Below, in pieces: positions 8,701 to 22,319 of a DNA stretch of 64,000 nt. The notes under the pieces are model-generated. The model had not been told where the DNA came from, made no database searches, and saw nothing but the letters and a program-made list of their open reading frames with translations. A program made the position numbers and the translations under genes. The DNA comes from Aphelocoma coerulescens (lineage: Eukaryota; Chordata; Aves; Passeriformes; Corvidae), in NCBI RefSeq assembly GCF_041296385.1, contig NW_027184079.1, positions 806,001-870,000 on the forward strand, read 5' to 3'. Every line of letters starts with the position of its first letter. Position 1 is the stretch's first letter.

Positions 8701-9903
8701 ACAGGAGTCCCTGCTCTCCCAGAGCCATGTCGATCATCAGAACCTTCTTGTGGCTGAGAATGCAGATGGCCACGAAAGGCCTAGGAGTAAAAACTGGAGC
8801 AAGGACGTGTGCAAGAAGATTTTCCTAGAGGAAAGCATCCTAGAAGCAGCAAGTGTCCTGGAGGTGCCAGTTGCCAGTATATGACTCCTAGGATGCTGTG
8901 GCGCTTCCAAAGGCAAAGAGGCTCAGAGATCTGCCAGACACGATCCTCGAGCAGGAAAGGCAGATGTTGGGAGCACCAGGGAATTCCCTGCCGTCAGCAG
9001 TGGAGGAGCAGGATGAGGAAGATGTCCACGCTTGGGCTACTTGTGGCAAGAGTGTCCAAGGCTCCCAGTGGCTCCGTGGGAGCTGCAGGACTGGTGACGG
9101 AGGGCAACCATTGGGCAGGACTGGCTGCTCCCTCAGAGCCGTGGCTCTCAGCAGAACCGTCTCATTGCTGAGGATGCACCTGTCCAGGAAGAGCATTGCA
9201 GAGGAGTAGGAGTCCAGCTCATTGCAGTAAGGGAATGGCTGAGGGATGTTTCCCAGGAGCAACTTTGCTGGAGGTGCCAGTTCCAGTCCGTGGCTCGCAG
9301 GATGCTGCAGCACTGCCATAGGAGAAGGGGTTTTGCATGGTGCTAGAGAAGGTCCTCGAGCAGCAAAGGCAGGTGTTTGCAGCTCCAGGGAATACCCTGA
9401 CGTCAGCAGTGGAGTAGCAGGATGAGGAAGATGTCCACGCTTGGGCTACTTGTGGCAAGAGCCTCCATCCCTGCCCTTGCCTGGGTGAGAGTTGCCGGAG
9501 CGCAGATGGAGGAAGGCTTTTGGACAGGTGGAAGGTAAGAATGATGCATGGTCGGCAGTCGTGGTGTAAACAGAAACATTTCTTGCAATCATCCCTTCTG
9601 TTAGAGTAGTTTCACTTTCCGGTTTGAATAGCGTGAGCCTGGAAAGCCAATAGTCTAAATGTTCAGATGTCTGGTACCCAGTAGTAGACATGAACTCAAG
9701 TCTCTCATAGAAACATGAGGTTTTTTCCTTAAGCCAAGTGCTGGGAAGGGAATTTCTTCTGCAAAAGTACTGTGCTTCTGCTGCTTGTTCCATTTTAGAA
9801 AGTTTCCTCCCTTGGCCCTGCCTTGATTGAATAGTCCTTTGTCTTCTATCTAGAAGCTCCAGGTTTTCTTCTTACAAGTTGTCTTTGTTTTCTTTGTCCA
9901 CAG
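8701..9903 (+). repeat. Monomer 8, type L2b
   Basis: Exon ends 9534. It has the b-form start (CTTCTTGTGGCTGAGAATG, TTTTCCTAGAGGAAAGC) but keeps the GTGGAAG donor end of the a form. Confidence 0.9.
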
Positions 9904-11106
9904 ACAGGAGTCCCTGCTCTCCCAGAGCCATGTCGATCATCAGAAGCTGCTTGTGGCTGCGGATGCAGATGGCCACGAAAGGCCTAGAAGTAAAAACTGG
10001 AGCAATGTCGTGTCCAAAAAGATTTTCCCAGAGAAAAGCATCCTAGGAGCAGCAAGTGTCCTGTAGCTGCCAGTTTCCAGTATATGACTCTCAGGATGCT
10101 GTGGCGCTGCCAAAGGCGAAGAGGCTCAGAGAGCTGCCAGACACGATCCTCGAGCAGGAAAGGCAGATTTTAGGAGCTCCAGGGAATTCCCTGACGTCAG
10201 CAGTGGAGGAGCAGGATGAGGAAGATGTCCACGCTTGGGCTACTTGTGGCAAGAGTGTCCAAGGCTCCCAGTGCCTCCGTGGGAGCTTCAGGAGTGGAGT
10301 CAGAGGAAGGCCTTTTGACAGGACTGGCTGCTCCCTCAGAGCCATGGCTCTCAGCAGAACCGTCTCATTGCTGAGGATGCACCTGTCCAGGAAGAGCCTT
10401 GCAGAGGAGTAGGAGTCCAGCTCATTGCAGTAAGGGAATGGCTGAATGATGTTTCCCAGGAGCAACTATGCTGAAGGTGCCAGTTCCAGTCCATGGCTCG
10501 CAGGATGCTGCAGCACTGCCATAGGAGAAGGGGTTTGGCATGGTGCTAGAGAAGGTCCTCGAGCAGCAAAGGCAGGTGTTTGCAGCTCCAGGGAATACCC
10601 TGACGTCAGCAGTGGAGTAGCAGGATGAGGAAGATGTCCACGCTTGGGCTACTTGTGGCAAGGGCCTCCATCCTTGCCCTTGCCTGGGTGAGAGTTGCCG
10701 GAGCGCAGACGGAGGAAGGCCTTTGGACAGGTGCAAGGTAAGAATGATGCATGGTCGGCAGTCGTGGTGCGAGCAGAAACATTTCTTGCAATCATCCCTA
10801 CTGTTAGAGTAGTTTCACTTTCCGGTTTGAATAGCGTGAGCCTGGAAAGCCAATAGTCCAAATATTCAGATGTCTGGTACCCAATAGTAGACATGAACTC
10901 AAGTCTCTCATAGAAACATCAGGCGTTTTCCTTAAGCCAAGTGCTGGGAGGGGAATTTCTTCTGCAATACTGCTGTGCTTCTGCTGCTTGTTCCATTTTA
11001 GAAAGTTTCCTCCCTTGGCTCTGCCTTGATTGAATAGTCCTTTCTCTTCTAACTAGAAGCTCCAGGTTTTCTTCTTACAAGTTGTCTTTGTTTTCTTTGT
11101 CCACAG
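9904..11106 (+). repeat. Monomer 9, type L3
   Basis: Exon ends 10737. Same marks as monomer 4, offset 5614. Confidence 0.9.
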
Positions 11107-12319
11107 ACAGGAGTCCCTGCTCTCCCAGAGCCATGTCGATCATCAGAAGCTGCTTGTGGCTGCGGATGCAGATGGCCACAAAAGGCCTAGAAGTAAAATC
11201 TGCAGCAAGGTTGTGTGCAAGAAGATTTTCCCAGAGAAAAGCATCCTAGGAGCAGCAAGTGTCCTGGAGGTGCCAGTTGCCAGTATATGACTCCTAGGAT
11301 GCTGTTGCGCTTCCAAAGTGTAAGAGGCTCAGAGAGCTGCCAGACACGATCCTCGAGCAGGAAAGGCAGATGTTGGGAGCTCCAGGGAATTCCCTGATGT
11401 CAGCAGTGGAGGAGCAGGATGAGGAAGATCTCGACGCTTGGGCTACTTGTGGCAAGAGTGTCCAAGGCTCCCAGTGCCTCCGTGGGAGCTGCAGGACTGG
11501 AGGACTGCAGGACGGAGGAAGGCCTTTGGGCAGGACTGGCTGCTCCCTCAGAGCCGTGGCTCTCAGCAGAACCGTCTCATTGCTGAGGATGCACCTATCC
11601 AGGAAGAGCCTTGCAAAGGTGTAGGAGTCCAGCTCATTGCAGTAAGGGAATGGCTGAAGGATGTTTCCCAGGAGCAACTATGCTGAAGGTGCCAGTTCCA
11701 GTCCATGGCTCGCAGGATGCTGCAGCACTGCCATAGGAGAAGGCATTTGGCATGGTGCTAGAGAAGATCCTCGAGCAGCAAAGGCAAGTGTTTGCAGCTC
11801 CAGGGAATTCCTAGATGTCAGCAGTGGAAGATCAGGATGAGGAATATCTCCAGGCTTGGGCTACTTGTGGCAAGAGCCTCCATCCCTGCCCGAGCTTGGG
11901 TGAGAGTTGCCAGAGCGCAGACGGAGGAAGGCCTTTGGACAGGTGCAAGGTAAGAATGATGCATGGTCGGCAGTCGTGGTGTGAGCAGAAACATTTCTTG
12001 AAATCGCCTCTAGCTTTTAGAGTAGTTTCACTTTCCGGTTTGAATAGTGTGAGCCTGGAAAGCCAATAGTCTAAATGTTCAGATGTCTGGAACCCAATAG
12101 TAGACATGAACTCAAGTCTCTCATAGAAACATCAGGCTTTTTCCTTAAGCCAAGTGCTGGGAGGGGAATTTCTTCTGCAAAACTGCTCTGCTTCTGCTGC
12201 TTGTTCCATTTTAGAAAGTTTCCTGCTTTGGCCCTGCCTTGATTGAATAGTCCTTTCTCTTCTATCTAGAAGCTCCAGGTTTTCTTCTTACAAGTTGTCT
12301 TTGTTTTCTTTGTCCACAG
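11107..12319 (+). repeat. Monomer 10, type L4
   Basis: Exon ends 11949 with the 9-bp insertion. Intron has GAATAGTGTGAGCC and TCTGGAACCC, shared with most later L4 copies but not monomer 5. Confidence 0.9.
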
Positions 12320-13114
12320 ACAGGAGTCCCTGCTCTCCCAGAGCCCTGTTGATCATCAGAAGCTGCTTGTGGCTGAGGATGCAGATGGCCACGAAAGGCC
12401 TAGAAGTAAAATCGGCAGCAATGTCGTGTGCAAGAAGATTTTCCCAGAGAAAAGCATCCTAGGAGCAGCAAGTGTCCTGGAGGTGCCAGTTGCCAGTATA
12501 TGACTCCTAGGATGCTGTGGCGCTACCAGAGGTGAAGAGGCTCAGAGAGCTGCCAGACATGATCCTCCAGCTGGAAAGGCAGATGTTTGGAGCTCCAGGG
12601 AATTCCCTGACGTCAGCAGTGGAGGAGCAGGATGAGGAAGATGTCCACGCTTGGGCTACTTGTGGCAAGAGTGTCCAAGGCTCCCAGTGCCTCCGTGAGA
12701 GCGGCAGGACTGGAGACGGAGGAAGGCCTTTGGACAGGTGCAAGGTAAGAATGATGCATGGTCCCCAGTTGTGGTGAATACAGAAACATTTCTTCGAAGC
12801 ATCTCTAGCTTTTGAAATAGTTTGACATTCCGGTTTGAATTGCGTGAGCCTGGAAAGCCAGTAGTCTAAATGTTCAGATGTCTGCTATCCAATAGTAGAC
12901 ATGAACTCAAGTCTCTTATAGAAACATCAGGCTTTTTCCTTAAGCCAAGTGCTGGGAGGGGAATTTCTTCTGCAAAAGTACTGTGCTTCTGCTGCTTGTT
13001 CCATTTTAGAAAGTTTCCTCCCTTGGCCCTGCCTTGATTGAATAGTCCTTTCTCTTCTAACTAGAAGCTCCAGGTTTTAATCTTACAAGTTGTCTTTGTT
13101 TTCTTTGTCCACAG
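12320..13114 (+). repeat. Monomer 11, type S
   Basis: Exon ends 12744. Matches monomer 6 at an offset of 5614. Confidence 0.9.
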
Positions 13115-14314
13115 ACAGGAGTCCCTGCTCTCCCAGAGCCATGTCGATCATCAGAAGCTGCTTGTGGCTGCGGATGCAGATGGCCACAAAAGGCCTAGAA
13201 GTAAAATCTGGAGCAAGGTCGTGTGCAAGATTTTCCCAGAGAAAAGCATCCTAGGAGCAGCAAGTGTACTGGAGGTGCCAGTTGCCAGTATATGACTCCA
13301 AGGATGCTGTGGCGCAGCCAAAGGTGAAGAGGCTCAGAGAGCTGCCAGACACGATCCTCGAGCAGCAAAGGCAGGTGTTTGCAGCTCCAGGGAATTCCCT
13401 GCCGTCAGCAGTGGAGGAGCAGGATGAGGAAGATCTCGACGCTTGGGCTACTTGTGGCAAGAGTGTCCAAGGCTCCCAGTGCCTCCGTGGGAGCTGCGGG
13501 ACTGGAGGCGGAGGAAGGCCTTTGGGCAGGACTGGCTGCTCCCTCAGAGCCGCGGCTCTCAGCAGAACCGTCTCATTGCTGAGGATGCACCTGTCCAGGA
13601 AGAGCATTGCAGAGGAGTAGGAGTCCAGCTCATTGCAGTAAGGGAATGGCTGAGGGATGTTTCCCAGGAGCAACTTTGCTGGAGGTGCCAGTTCCAGTCC
13701 GTGACTTGCAGGATGCTGCAGCACTGCCATAGGAGAAGGCGTTTGGCATGATGCTAGAGAAGATCCTCGAGCAGCAAATGCAAGTGTTTGCAGCTCCAGG
13801 GAATTCCTAGATGTCAGCAGTGGAAGATCAGGATGAGGAATATCTCCAGGCTTGGGCTACTTGTGGCAAGAGCCTCCATCCCTGCCCGAGCTTGGGTGAG
13901 AGTTGCCAGAGCGCAGACGGAGGAAGGCCTTTGGACAGGTGCAAGGTAAGAATGATGCATGGTCGGCAGTCGTGGTGTAAACAGAAACATTTCTTGCAAT
14001 CATCCCTACTGTTAGAGTAGTTTCACTTTCCGGTTTGAATAGCGTGAGCCTGGAAAGCCAATAGTCTAAGTGTTCAGATGTCTGGTACCCAATAGTAGAC
14101 ATGAACTCATGTCTCTCATAGAAACATCAGGCTTTTTCCTTAAGCCAAGTGCTGGGAGGGGAATTTCTTCTGCAAAACTACTGTGCTTCTGCTGCTTCTT
14201 CCATTTTAGAAAGTTTCCTCCTTTGGCCCTGCCTTGATTGAATAGTCCTTTTTCTTCTAACTAGAAGCTCCAGGTTTTCTTCTTACAAGTTGTCTTTGTT
14301 TTCTTTGTCCACAG
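13115..14314 (+). repeat. Monomer 12, type L1
   Basis: Exon ends 13945. Matches monomer 7, including the intron variant GCTGCTTCTTCCATTTTAG. Confidence 0.9.
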
Positions 14315-15517
14315 ACAGGAGTCCCTGCTCTCCCAGAGCCATGTCGATCATCAGAACCTTCTTGTGGCTGAGAATGCAGATGGCCACGAAAGGCCTAGGA
14401 GTAAAAACTGGAGCAAGGACGTGTGCAAGAAGATTTTCCTAGAGGAAAGCATCCTAGAAGCAGCAAGTGTCCTGGAGGTGCCAGTTGCCAGTATATGACT
14501 CCTAGGATGCTGTGGCGCTTCCAAAGGCAAAGAGGCTCAGAGATCTGCCAGACACGATCCTCGAGCAGGAAAGGCAGATGTTGGGAGCACCAGGGAATTC
14601 CCTGCCGTCAGCAGTGGAGGAGCAGGATGAGGAAGATGTCCACGCTTGGGCTACTTGTGGCAAGAGTGTCCAAGGCTCCCAGTGGCTCCGTGGGAGCTGC
14701 AGGACTGGTGACGGAGGGCAACCATTGGGCAGGACTGGCTGCTCCCTCAGAGCCGTGGCTCTCAGCAGAACCGTCTCATTGCTGAGGATGCACCTGTCCA
14801 GGAAGAGCATTGCAGAGGAGTAGGAGTCCAGCTCATTGCAGTAAGGGAATGGCTGAGGGATGTTTCCCAGGAGCAACTTTGCTGGAGGTGCCAGTTCCAG
14901 TCCGTGGCTCGCAGGATGCTGCAGCACTGCCATAGGAGAAGGGGTTTTGCATGGTGCTAGAGAAGGTCCTCGAGCAGCAAAGGCAGGTGTTTGCAGCTCC
15001 AGGGAATACCCTGACGTCAGCAGTGGAGTAGCAGGATGAGGAAGATGTCCACGCTTGGGCTACTTGTGGCAAGAGCCTCCATCCCTGCCCTTGCCTGGGT
15101 GAGAGTTGCCGGAGCGCAGATGGAGGAAGGCCTTTGGACAGGTGCAAGGTAAGAATGATGGATGGTCGGCAGTCGTGGTGTAAACAGAAACATTTCTTGC
15201 AATCATCCTTACTGTTAGAGTAGTTTCACTTTCAGGTTTGAATAGCGTGAGCCTGGAAAGCCAATAGTCTAAATGTTCAGATGTCTGGTACCCAGTAGTA
15301 GACATGAACTCAAGTCTCTCATAGAAACATGAGGTTTTTTCCTTAAGCCAAGTGCTGAGAAGGGAATTTCTTCTGCAAAAGTACTGTGCTTCTGCTGCTT
15401 GTTCCATTTTAGAAAGTTTCCTCCCTTGGCCCTGCCTTGATTGAATAGTCCTTTGTCTTCTATCTAGAAGCTCCAGGTTTTCTTCTTACAAGTTGTCTTT
15501 GTTTTCTTTGTCCACAG
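14315..15517 (+). repeat. Monomer 13, type L2b
   Basis: Exon ends 15148 with the GTGCAAG end. Intron starts GTAAGAATGATGGATGG and has CACTTTCAGG in place of CACTTTCCGG, a mark shared with L2b of HORs 5, 6 and 8. Confidence 0.9.
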
Positions 15518-16715
15518 ACAGGAGTCCCTGCTCTCCCAGAGCCATGTCGATCATCAGAAGCTGCTTGTGGCTGCGGATGCAGATGGCCACGAAAGGCCTA
15601 GAAGTAAAAACTGGAGCAATGTCGTGTCCAAGAAGATTTTCCCAGAGAAAAGCATCCTAGGAGCAGCAAGTGTCCTGGAGCTGCCAGTTTCCAGTATATG
15701 ACTCTCAGGATGCTGTGGCGCTGCCAAAGGCGAAGAGGCTCAGAGAGCTGCCAGACACGATCCTCGAGCAGGAAAGGCAGATTTTAGGAGCTCCAGGGAA
15801 TTCCCTGACGTCAGCAGTGGAGGAGCAGGATGAGGAAGATGTCCACGCTTGGGCTACTTGTGGCAAGAGCCTCCAAGGCTCCCAGTGCCTCCGTGGGAGC
15901 TGCAGGAGTGGAGTCAGAGGAAGGCCTTTGGACAGGACTGGCTGCTCCCTCAGAGCCGTGGCTCTCAGCAGAACCGTCTCATTGCTGAGGATGCACCTGT
16001 CCAGGAACAGCCTTGCAGAGGAGTAGGAGTCCAGCTCATTGCAGTAAGGGAATGGCTGAATGATGTTTCCCAGGAGCAACTATGCTGAAGGTGCCAGTTC
16101 CAGTCCATGGCTCGCAGGATGCTGCAGCACTGCCATAGGAGAAGGGGTTTGGCATGGTGCTAGAGAAGGTCCTCGAGCAGCAAAGGCAGGTGTTTGCAGC
16201 TCCAGGGAATACCCTGACGTCAGCAGTGGAGTAGCAGGATGAGGAAGATGTGCGCGCTTGGGCTACTTGTGGCAAGAGCCTCTATCCCTGCCCTTGCCTG
16301 GGTGAGAGTTGCTGGAGCGCAGACGGAGGAAGGCCTTTGGACAGGTGCAAGGTAAGAATGATGCATGGTTGGCAGTCGTGGTGCGAGCAGAAACATTTCT
16401 TGCAATCATCCTTACTGTTAGTTTCACTTTCCGGTTTGAATAGCGTGAGCCTGGAAAGCCAATAGTCTAAATGTTCAGATGTCTGGTACCCAGTAGTAGA
16501 CATGAACTCAAGTCTCTCATAGAAACATGAGGTTTTTTCCTTAAGCCAAGTGCTGGGAGGGGAATTTCTTCTGCAAAAGTACTGTGCTTCTGCTGCTTGT
16601 TCCATTTTAGAAAGTTTCCTCCCTTGGCCCTGCCTTGATTGAATAGTCCTTTCTCTTCTAACTAGAAGCTCCAGGTTTTCTTCTTACAAGTTGTCTTTGT
16701 TTTCTTTGTCCACAG
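15518..16715 (+). repeat. Monomer 14, type L3 variant (364 bp intron)
   Basis: Exon ends 16351. The intron lost 5 bp (CTGTTAGTTTCAC against CTGTTAGAGTAGTTTCAC). Exon marks are AAGAGCCTCCAAGGC and GATGTGCGCGC. Confidence 0.9.
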
Positions 16716-17918
16716 ACAGGGGTCCCTGCTCTCCCAGAGCCATGTCGATCATCAGAAGCTGCTTGTGGCTGAGGATGCAGATGGCCACGAAAGGCCTAGA
16801 AGTAAAAACTGGAGCAATGTCGTGTCCAAGAAGATTTTCCCAGAGAAAAGCATCCTAGGAGCAGCAAGTGTCCTGGAGGTGCCAGTTGCCAGTATATGAC
16901 TCCTAGGATGCTGTGGCGCTGCCAAAGGCGAAGAGGATCAGAGAGCTGCCAGACACGATCCTCGAGCAGGAAAGGCAGATGTTGGGAGCTCCAGGGAATT
17001 CCCTGATGTCAGCAGTGGCGGAGCAGGATGAGGAAGATGTCCACGCTTGGGCTACTTGTGGCAAGAGTGTCCAAGGCTCCCAGTGCCTCCGTGGGAGCTG
17101 CAGGAGTGGAGACGGAGGAAGGCCTTTGGGCAGGACTGGCTGCTCCCTCAGAGCCGTGGCTCTCAGCAGAACCGTCTCATTGCTGAGGATGCACCTGTCC
17201 AGGAAGAGCCTTGCAAAGGAGTAGGAGTCCAGCTCATTGCAGTAAGGGAATGGCTGAAGGATGTTTCCCAGGAGCAACTATGCTGAAGGTGCCAGTTCCA
17301 GTCCATGGCTCGCAGGATGCTGCAGCACTGCCATAGGAGAAGGCATTTGGCATGGTGCTAGAGAAGATCCTCGAGCAGCAAAGGCAGGTGTTTGCAGCTC
17401 CAGGGAATTCCTAGATGTCAGCAGTGGAAGATCAGGATGAGGAATATCTCCAGGCTTGGGCTACTTGTGGCAAGAGCCTCCATCCCTGCCCGAGCTTGGG
17501 TGAGAGTTGCCAGAGCGCAGACGGAGGAAGGCCTTTGGACAGGTGCAAGGTAAGAATGATGCATGGTCGGCAGTCGTGGTGTAAACAGAAACATTTCTTG
17601 CAATCATCCCTACTGTTAGAGTAGTTTCACTTTCCGGTTTGAATAGCGTGAGCCTGGAAAGCCAATAGTCTAAATGTTCAGATGTCTGGTACCCAATAGT
17701 AGACATGAACTCAAGTCTCTCATAGAAACATCAGGCTTTTTCCTTAAGCCAAGTGCTGGGAGGGGAATTTCTTCTGCAAAACTGCTCTGCTTCTGCTGCT
17801 TGTTCCATTTTAGAAAGTTTCCTGCTTTGGCCCTGCCTTGATTGAATAGTCCTTTGTCTTCTAACTAGAAGCTCCAGGTTTTCTTCTTACAAGTTGTCTT
17901 TGTTTTCTTTGTCCACAG
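16716..17918 (+). repeat. Monomer 15, type L4 variant
   Basis: Exon ends 17549, 834 bp, no insertion. Module A reads CTGCCAAAGGCGAAGAGGATC, an L3-like patch in an L4 monomer. Confidence 0.88.
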
Positions 17919-18713
17919 ACAGGAGTCCCTGCTCTCCCAGAGCCCTGTTGATCATCAGAAGCTGCTTGTGGCTGAGGATGCAGATGGCCACGAAAGGCCT
18001 AGAAGTAAAATCGGCAGCAAGGTCGTGTGCAAGAAAATTTTCCCAGAGAAAAGCATCCTAGGAGCAGCAAGTGTCCTGGAGGTGCCAGTTGCCAGTATAT
18101 GACTCCTAGGATGCTGTGGCGCTTCCAAAGTGTAAGAGGCTCAGAGAGCTGCCAGACATGATCCTCTAGCTGGAAAGGCAGATGTTTGGAGCTCCAGGGA
18201 ATTCCCTGACGTCAGCAGTGGAGGAGCAGGATGAGGAAGATGTCCATGCTTGGGCTACTTGTGGCAAGAGTGTCCAAGGCTCCCAGTGCCTCTGTGAGAG
18301 CGGCAGGACTGGAGACGGAGGAAGGCCTTTGGACAGGTGCAAGGTAAGAATGATGCATGGTCCCCAGTTGTGGTGAGTACAGAAACATTTCTTCGAAGCA
18401 TCTCTAGCTTTTGAAATAGTTTGACATTCCGGTTTGAATTGCGTGAGCCTGGAAAGCCAGTAGTCTAAATGTTCAGATGTCTGCTATCCAATAGTAGACA
18501 TGAACTCAAGTCTCTCATAGAAACATCATGCTTTTTCCTTAAGCCAAGTGCTGGGAGGGGAATTTCTTCTGCAAAAGTACTGTGCTTCTGCTGCTTGTTC
18601 CATTTTAGAAAGTTTCCTCCCTTGGCCCTGCCTTGATTGAATAGTCCTTTCTCTTCTAACTAGAAGCTCCAGGTTTTAATCTTACAAGTTGTCTTTGTTT
18701 TCTTTGTCCACAG
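17919..18713 (+). repeat. Monomer 16, type S with L4-like patch
   Basis: Exon ends 18343. CTTCCAAAGTGTAAGAGG near 18121 is the L4 sequence, suggesting a short conversion tract. CCTCTAGCTGG adds a TAG. Confidence 0.88.
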
Positions 18714-19913
18714 ACAGGAGTCCCTGCTCTCCCAGAGCCATGTCGATCATCAGAAGCTGCTTGTGGCTGCGGATGCAGATGGCCACAAAAGGCCTAGAAG
18801 TAAAATCTGGAGCAAGGTCGTGTGCAAGATTTTCCCAGAGAAAAGCATCCTAGGAGCAGCAAGTGTACTGGAGGTGCCAGTTGCCAGTATATGACTCCTA
18901 GGATGCTGTGGCGCAGCCAAAGGTGAAGAGGCTCAGAGAGCTGCCAGACACGATCCTCGAGCAGCAAAGGCAGGTGTTTGCAGCTCCAGGGAATTCCCTG
19001 CCGTCAGCAGTGGAGGAGCAGGATGAGGAAGATCTCGACGCTTGGGCTACTTGTGGCAAGAGTGTCCAAGGCTCCCAGTGCCTCCGTGGGAGCTGCGGGA
19101 CTGGAGGCGGAGGAAGGCCTTTGGGCAGGACTGGCTGCTCCCTCAGAGCCGCGGCTCTCAGCAGAACCGTCTCATTGCTGAGGATGCACCTGTCCAGGAA
19201 GAGCATTGCAGAGGAGTAGGAGTCCAGCTCATTGCAGTAAGGGAATGGCTGAGGGATGTTTCCCAGGAGCAACTTTGCTGGAGGTGCCAGTTCCAGTCCG
19301 TGACTTGCAGGATGCTGCAGCACTGCCATAGGAGAAGGCGTTTGGCATGATGCTAGAGAAGATCCTCGAGCAGCAAATGCAAGTGTTTGCAGCTCCAGGG
19401 AATTCCTAGATGTCAGCAGTGGAAGATCAGGATGAGGAATATCTCCAGGCTTGGGCTACTTGTGGCAAGAGCCTCCATCCCTGCCCGAGCTTGGGTGAGA
19501 GTTGCCAGAGCGCAGACGGAGGAAGGCCTTTGGACAGGTGCAAGGTAAGAATGATGCATGGTCGGCAGTCGTGGTGTAAACAGAAACATTTCTTGCAATC
19601 ATCCCTACTGTTAGAGTAGTTTCACTTTCCGGTTTGAATAGCGTGAGCCTGGAAAGCCAATAGTCTAAGTGTTCAGATGTCTGGTACCCAATAGTAGACA
19701 TGAACTCATGTCTCTCATAGAAACATCAGGCTTTTTCCTTAAGCCAAGTGCTGGGAGGGGAATTTCTTCTGCAAAACTACTGTGCTTCTGCTGCTTGTTC
19801 CATTTTAGAAAGTTTCCTCCTTTGGCCCTGCCTTGATTGAATAGTCCTTTTTCTTCTAACTAGAAGCTCCAGGTTTTCTTCTTACAAGTTGTCTTTGTTT
19901 TCTTTGTCCACAG
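18714..19913 (+). repeat. Monomer 17, type L1
   Basis: Exon ends 19544. It reads GACTCCTAGG, so it carries the TAG absent from L1 of HORs 1-3. Confidence 0.9.
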
Positions 19914-21116
19914 ACAGGAGTCCCTGCTCTCCCAGAGCCCTGTTGATCATCAGAACCTGCTTGTGGCTGAGGATGCAGATGGCCACGAAAGGCCTAGAAG
20001 TAAAATCGGCAGCAAGGTCGTGTGCAAGAAGATTTTCCCAGAGAAAAGCATCCTAGGAGCAGCAAGTGTCCTGGAGGTGCCAGTTGCCAGTATATGACTC
20101 CTAGGATGCTGTGGCGCTGCCAAAGGCAAAGAGGCTCAGAGATCTGCCAGACACGATCCTCCAGCAGGAAAGGCAGATGTTTGGAGCACCAGGGAATTCC
20201 CTGCCGTCAGCAGTGGAGGAGCAGGATGAGGAAGATGTCCACGCTTGGGCTACTTGTGGCAAGAGTGTCCAAGGCTCCCAGTGCCTCCGTGGGAGCTGCA
20301 GGACTGGTGACAGAGGGCAACCATTGGGCAGGACTGGCTGCTCCCTCAGAGCCGTGGCTCTCAGCAGAACCGTCTCATTGCTGAGGATGCACCTGTCCAG
20401 GAAGAGCATTGCAGAGGAGTAGGAGTCCAGCTCATTGCAGTAAGGGAATGGCTGAGGGATGTTTCCCAGGAGCAACTTTGCTGGAGGTGCCAGTTCCAGT
20501 CCGTGGCTCGCAGGATGCTGCAGCGCTGCCATAGGAGAAGGGGTTTTGCATGATGCTAGAGAAGATCCTCGAGCAGCAAAGGCAGGTGTTTGCAGCTCCA
20601 GGGAATACCCTGACGTCAGCAGTGGAGTAGCAGGATGAGGAAGATGTCTACGCTTGGACTACTTGTGGCAAGAGCCTCCATCCCTGCCCTTGCCTGGGTG
20701 AGAGTTGCCGGAGCGCAGATGGAGGAAGGCTTTTGGACAGGTGGAAGGTAAGAATGATGCATGGTCGGCAGTCGTGGTGTAAACAGAAACATTTCTTGCA
20801 ATCATCCTTACTGTTAGAGTAGTTTCACTTTCCGGTTTGAATAGCGTGAGCCTGGAAAGCCAATAGTCTAAATGTTCAGATGTCTGGTACCCAGTAGTAG
20901 ACATGAACTCAAGTCTCTCATAGAAACATGAGGTTTTTTCCTTAAGCCAAGTGCTGGGAAGGGAATTTCTTCTGCAAAACTACTGTGCTTCTGCTGCTTG
21001 TTCCATTTTAGAAAGTTTCCTCCCTTGGCCCTGCCTTGATTGAATAGTCCTTTGTCTTCTATCTAGAAGCTCCAGGTTTTCTTCTTACAAGTTGTCTTTG
21101 TTTTCTTTGTCCACAG
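19914..21116 (+). repeat. Monomer 18, type L2a
   Basis: Exon ends 20747. Its 3' part from about 20040 is repeated in monomer 19 at an offset of 1203. Confidence 0.9.
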
Positions 21117-22319
21117 ACAGGAGTCCCTGTTTTCCCAGAGCCATGTCGATCATCAGAAGCTGCTTGTGGCTGCGGATGCAGATGGCCACGAAAGGCCTAG
21201 AAGTAAAAACTGGAGCAATGTCGTGTCCAAAAAGATTTTCCCAGAGAAAAGCATCCTAGGAGCAGCAAGTGTCCTGGAGGTGCCAGTTGCCAGTATATGA
21301 CTCCTAGGATGCTGTGGCGCTGCCAAAGGCAAAGAGGCTCAGAGATCTGCCAGACACGATCCTCCAGCAGGAAAGGCAGATGTTTGGAGCACCAGGGAAT
21401 TCCCTGCCGTCAGCAGTGGAGGAGCAGGATGAGGAAGATGTCCACGCTTGGGCTACTTGTGGCAAGAGTGTCCAAGGCTCCCAGTGCCTCCGTGGGAGCT
21501 GCAGGACTGGTGACAGAGGGCAACCATTGGGCAGGACTGGCTGCTCCCTCAGAGCCGTGGCTCTCAGCAGAACCGTCTCATTGCTGAGGATGCACCTGTC
21601 CAGGAAGAGCATTGCAGAGGAGTAGGAGTCCAGCTCATTGCAGTAAGGGAATGGCTGAGGGATGTTTCCCAGGAGCAACTTTGCTGGAGGTGCCAGTTCC
21701 AGTCCGTGGCTCGCAGGATGCTGCAGCGCTGCCATAGGAGAAGGGGTTTTGCATGATGCTAGAGAAGATCCTCGAGCAGCAAAGGCAGGTGTTTGCAGCT
21801 CCAGGGAATACCCTGACGTCAGCAGTGGAGTAGCAGGATGAGGAAGATGTCTACGCTTGGACTACTTGTGGCAAGAGCCTCCATCCCTGCCCTTGCCTGG
21901 GTGAGAGTTGCCGGAGCGCAGATGGAGGAAGGCTTTTGGACAGGTGGAAGGTAAGAATGATGCATGGTCGGCAGTCGTGGTGTAAACAGAAACATTTCTT
22001 GCAATCATCCTTACTGTTAGAGTAGTTTCACTTTCCGGTTTGAATAGCGTGAGCCTGGAAAGCCAATAGTCTAAATGTTCAGATGTCTGGTACCCAGTAG
22101 TAGACATGAACTCAAGTCTCTCATAGAAACATGAGGTTTTTTCCTTAAGCCAAGTGCTGGGAAGGGAATTTCTTCTGCAAAACTACTGTGCTTCTGCTGC
22201 TTGTTCCATTTTAGAAAGTTTCCTCCCTTGGCCCTGCCTTGATTGAATAGTCCTTTGTCTTCTATCTAGAAGCTCCAGGTTTTCTTCTTACAAGTTGTCT
22301 TTGTTTTCTTTGTCCACAG
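21117..22319 (+). repeat. Monomer 19, L3/L2 hybrid
   Basis: Exon ends 21950. The first 120 bp or so are L3 (CTGTTTTCCCAGAGCC, AATGTCGTGTCCAAAAAG). The rest is L2 (GTTGCCAGTATATG, CAACCATTGG). Confidence 0.88.

Larger units (their letters stand above)
6706..12319 (+). repeat. HOR 2, canonical (5614 bp)
   Basis: Monomer starts 6706, 7501, 8701, 9904 and 11107. Same lengths as HOR 1. Its L2 is the b form, with CTAGAGGAAAGC in the early exon. L3 and L4 are nearly the same as in HOR 1 at an offset of 5614. Confidence 0.93.
12320..17918 (+). repeat. HOR 3, S-L1-L2b-L3v-L4v (5599 bp)
   Basis: Monomer starts 12320, 13115, 14315, 15518 and 16716. It is shorter because the L3 intron has lost 5 bp and the L4 exon lacks the 9-bp insertion and has the shorter intron. 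The last two monomers recur near 33554-35954 and 44770-47171. Confidence 0.92.
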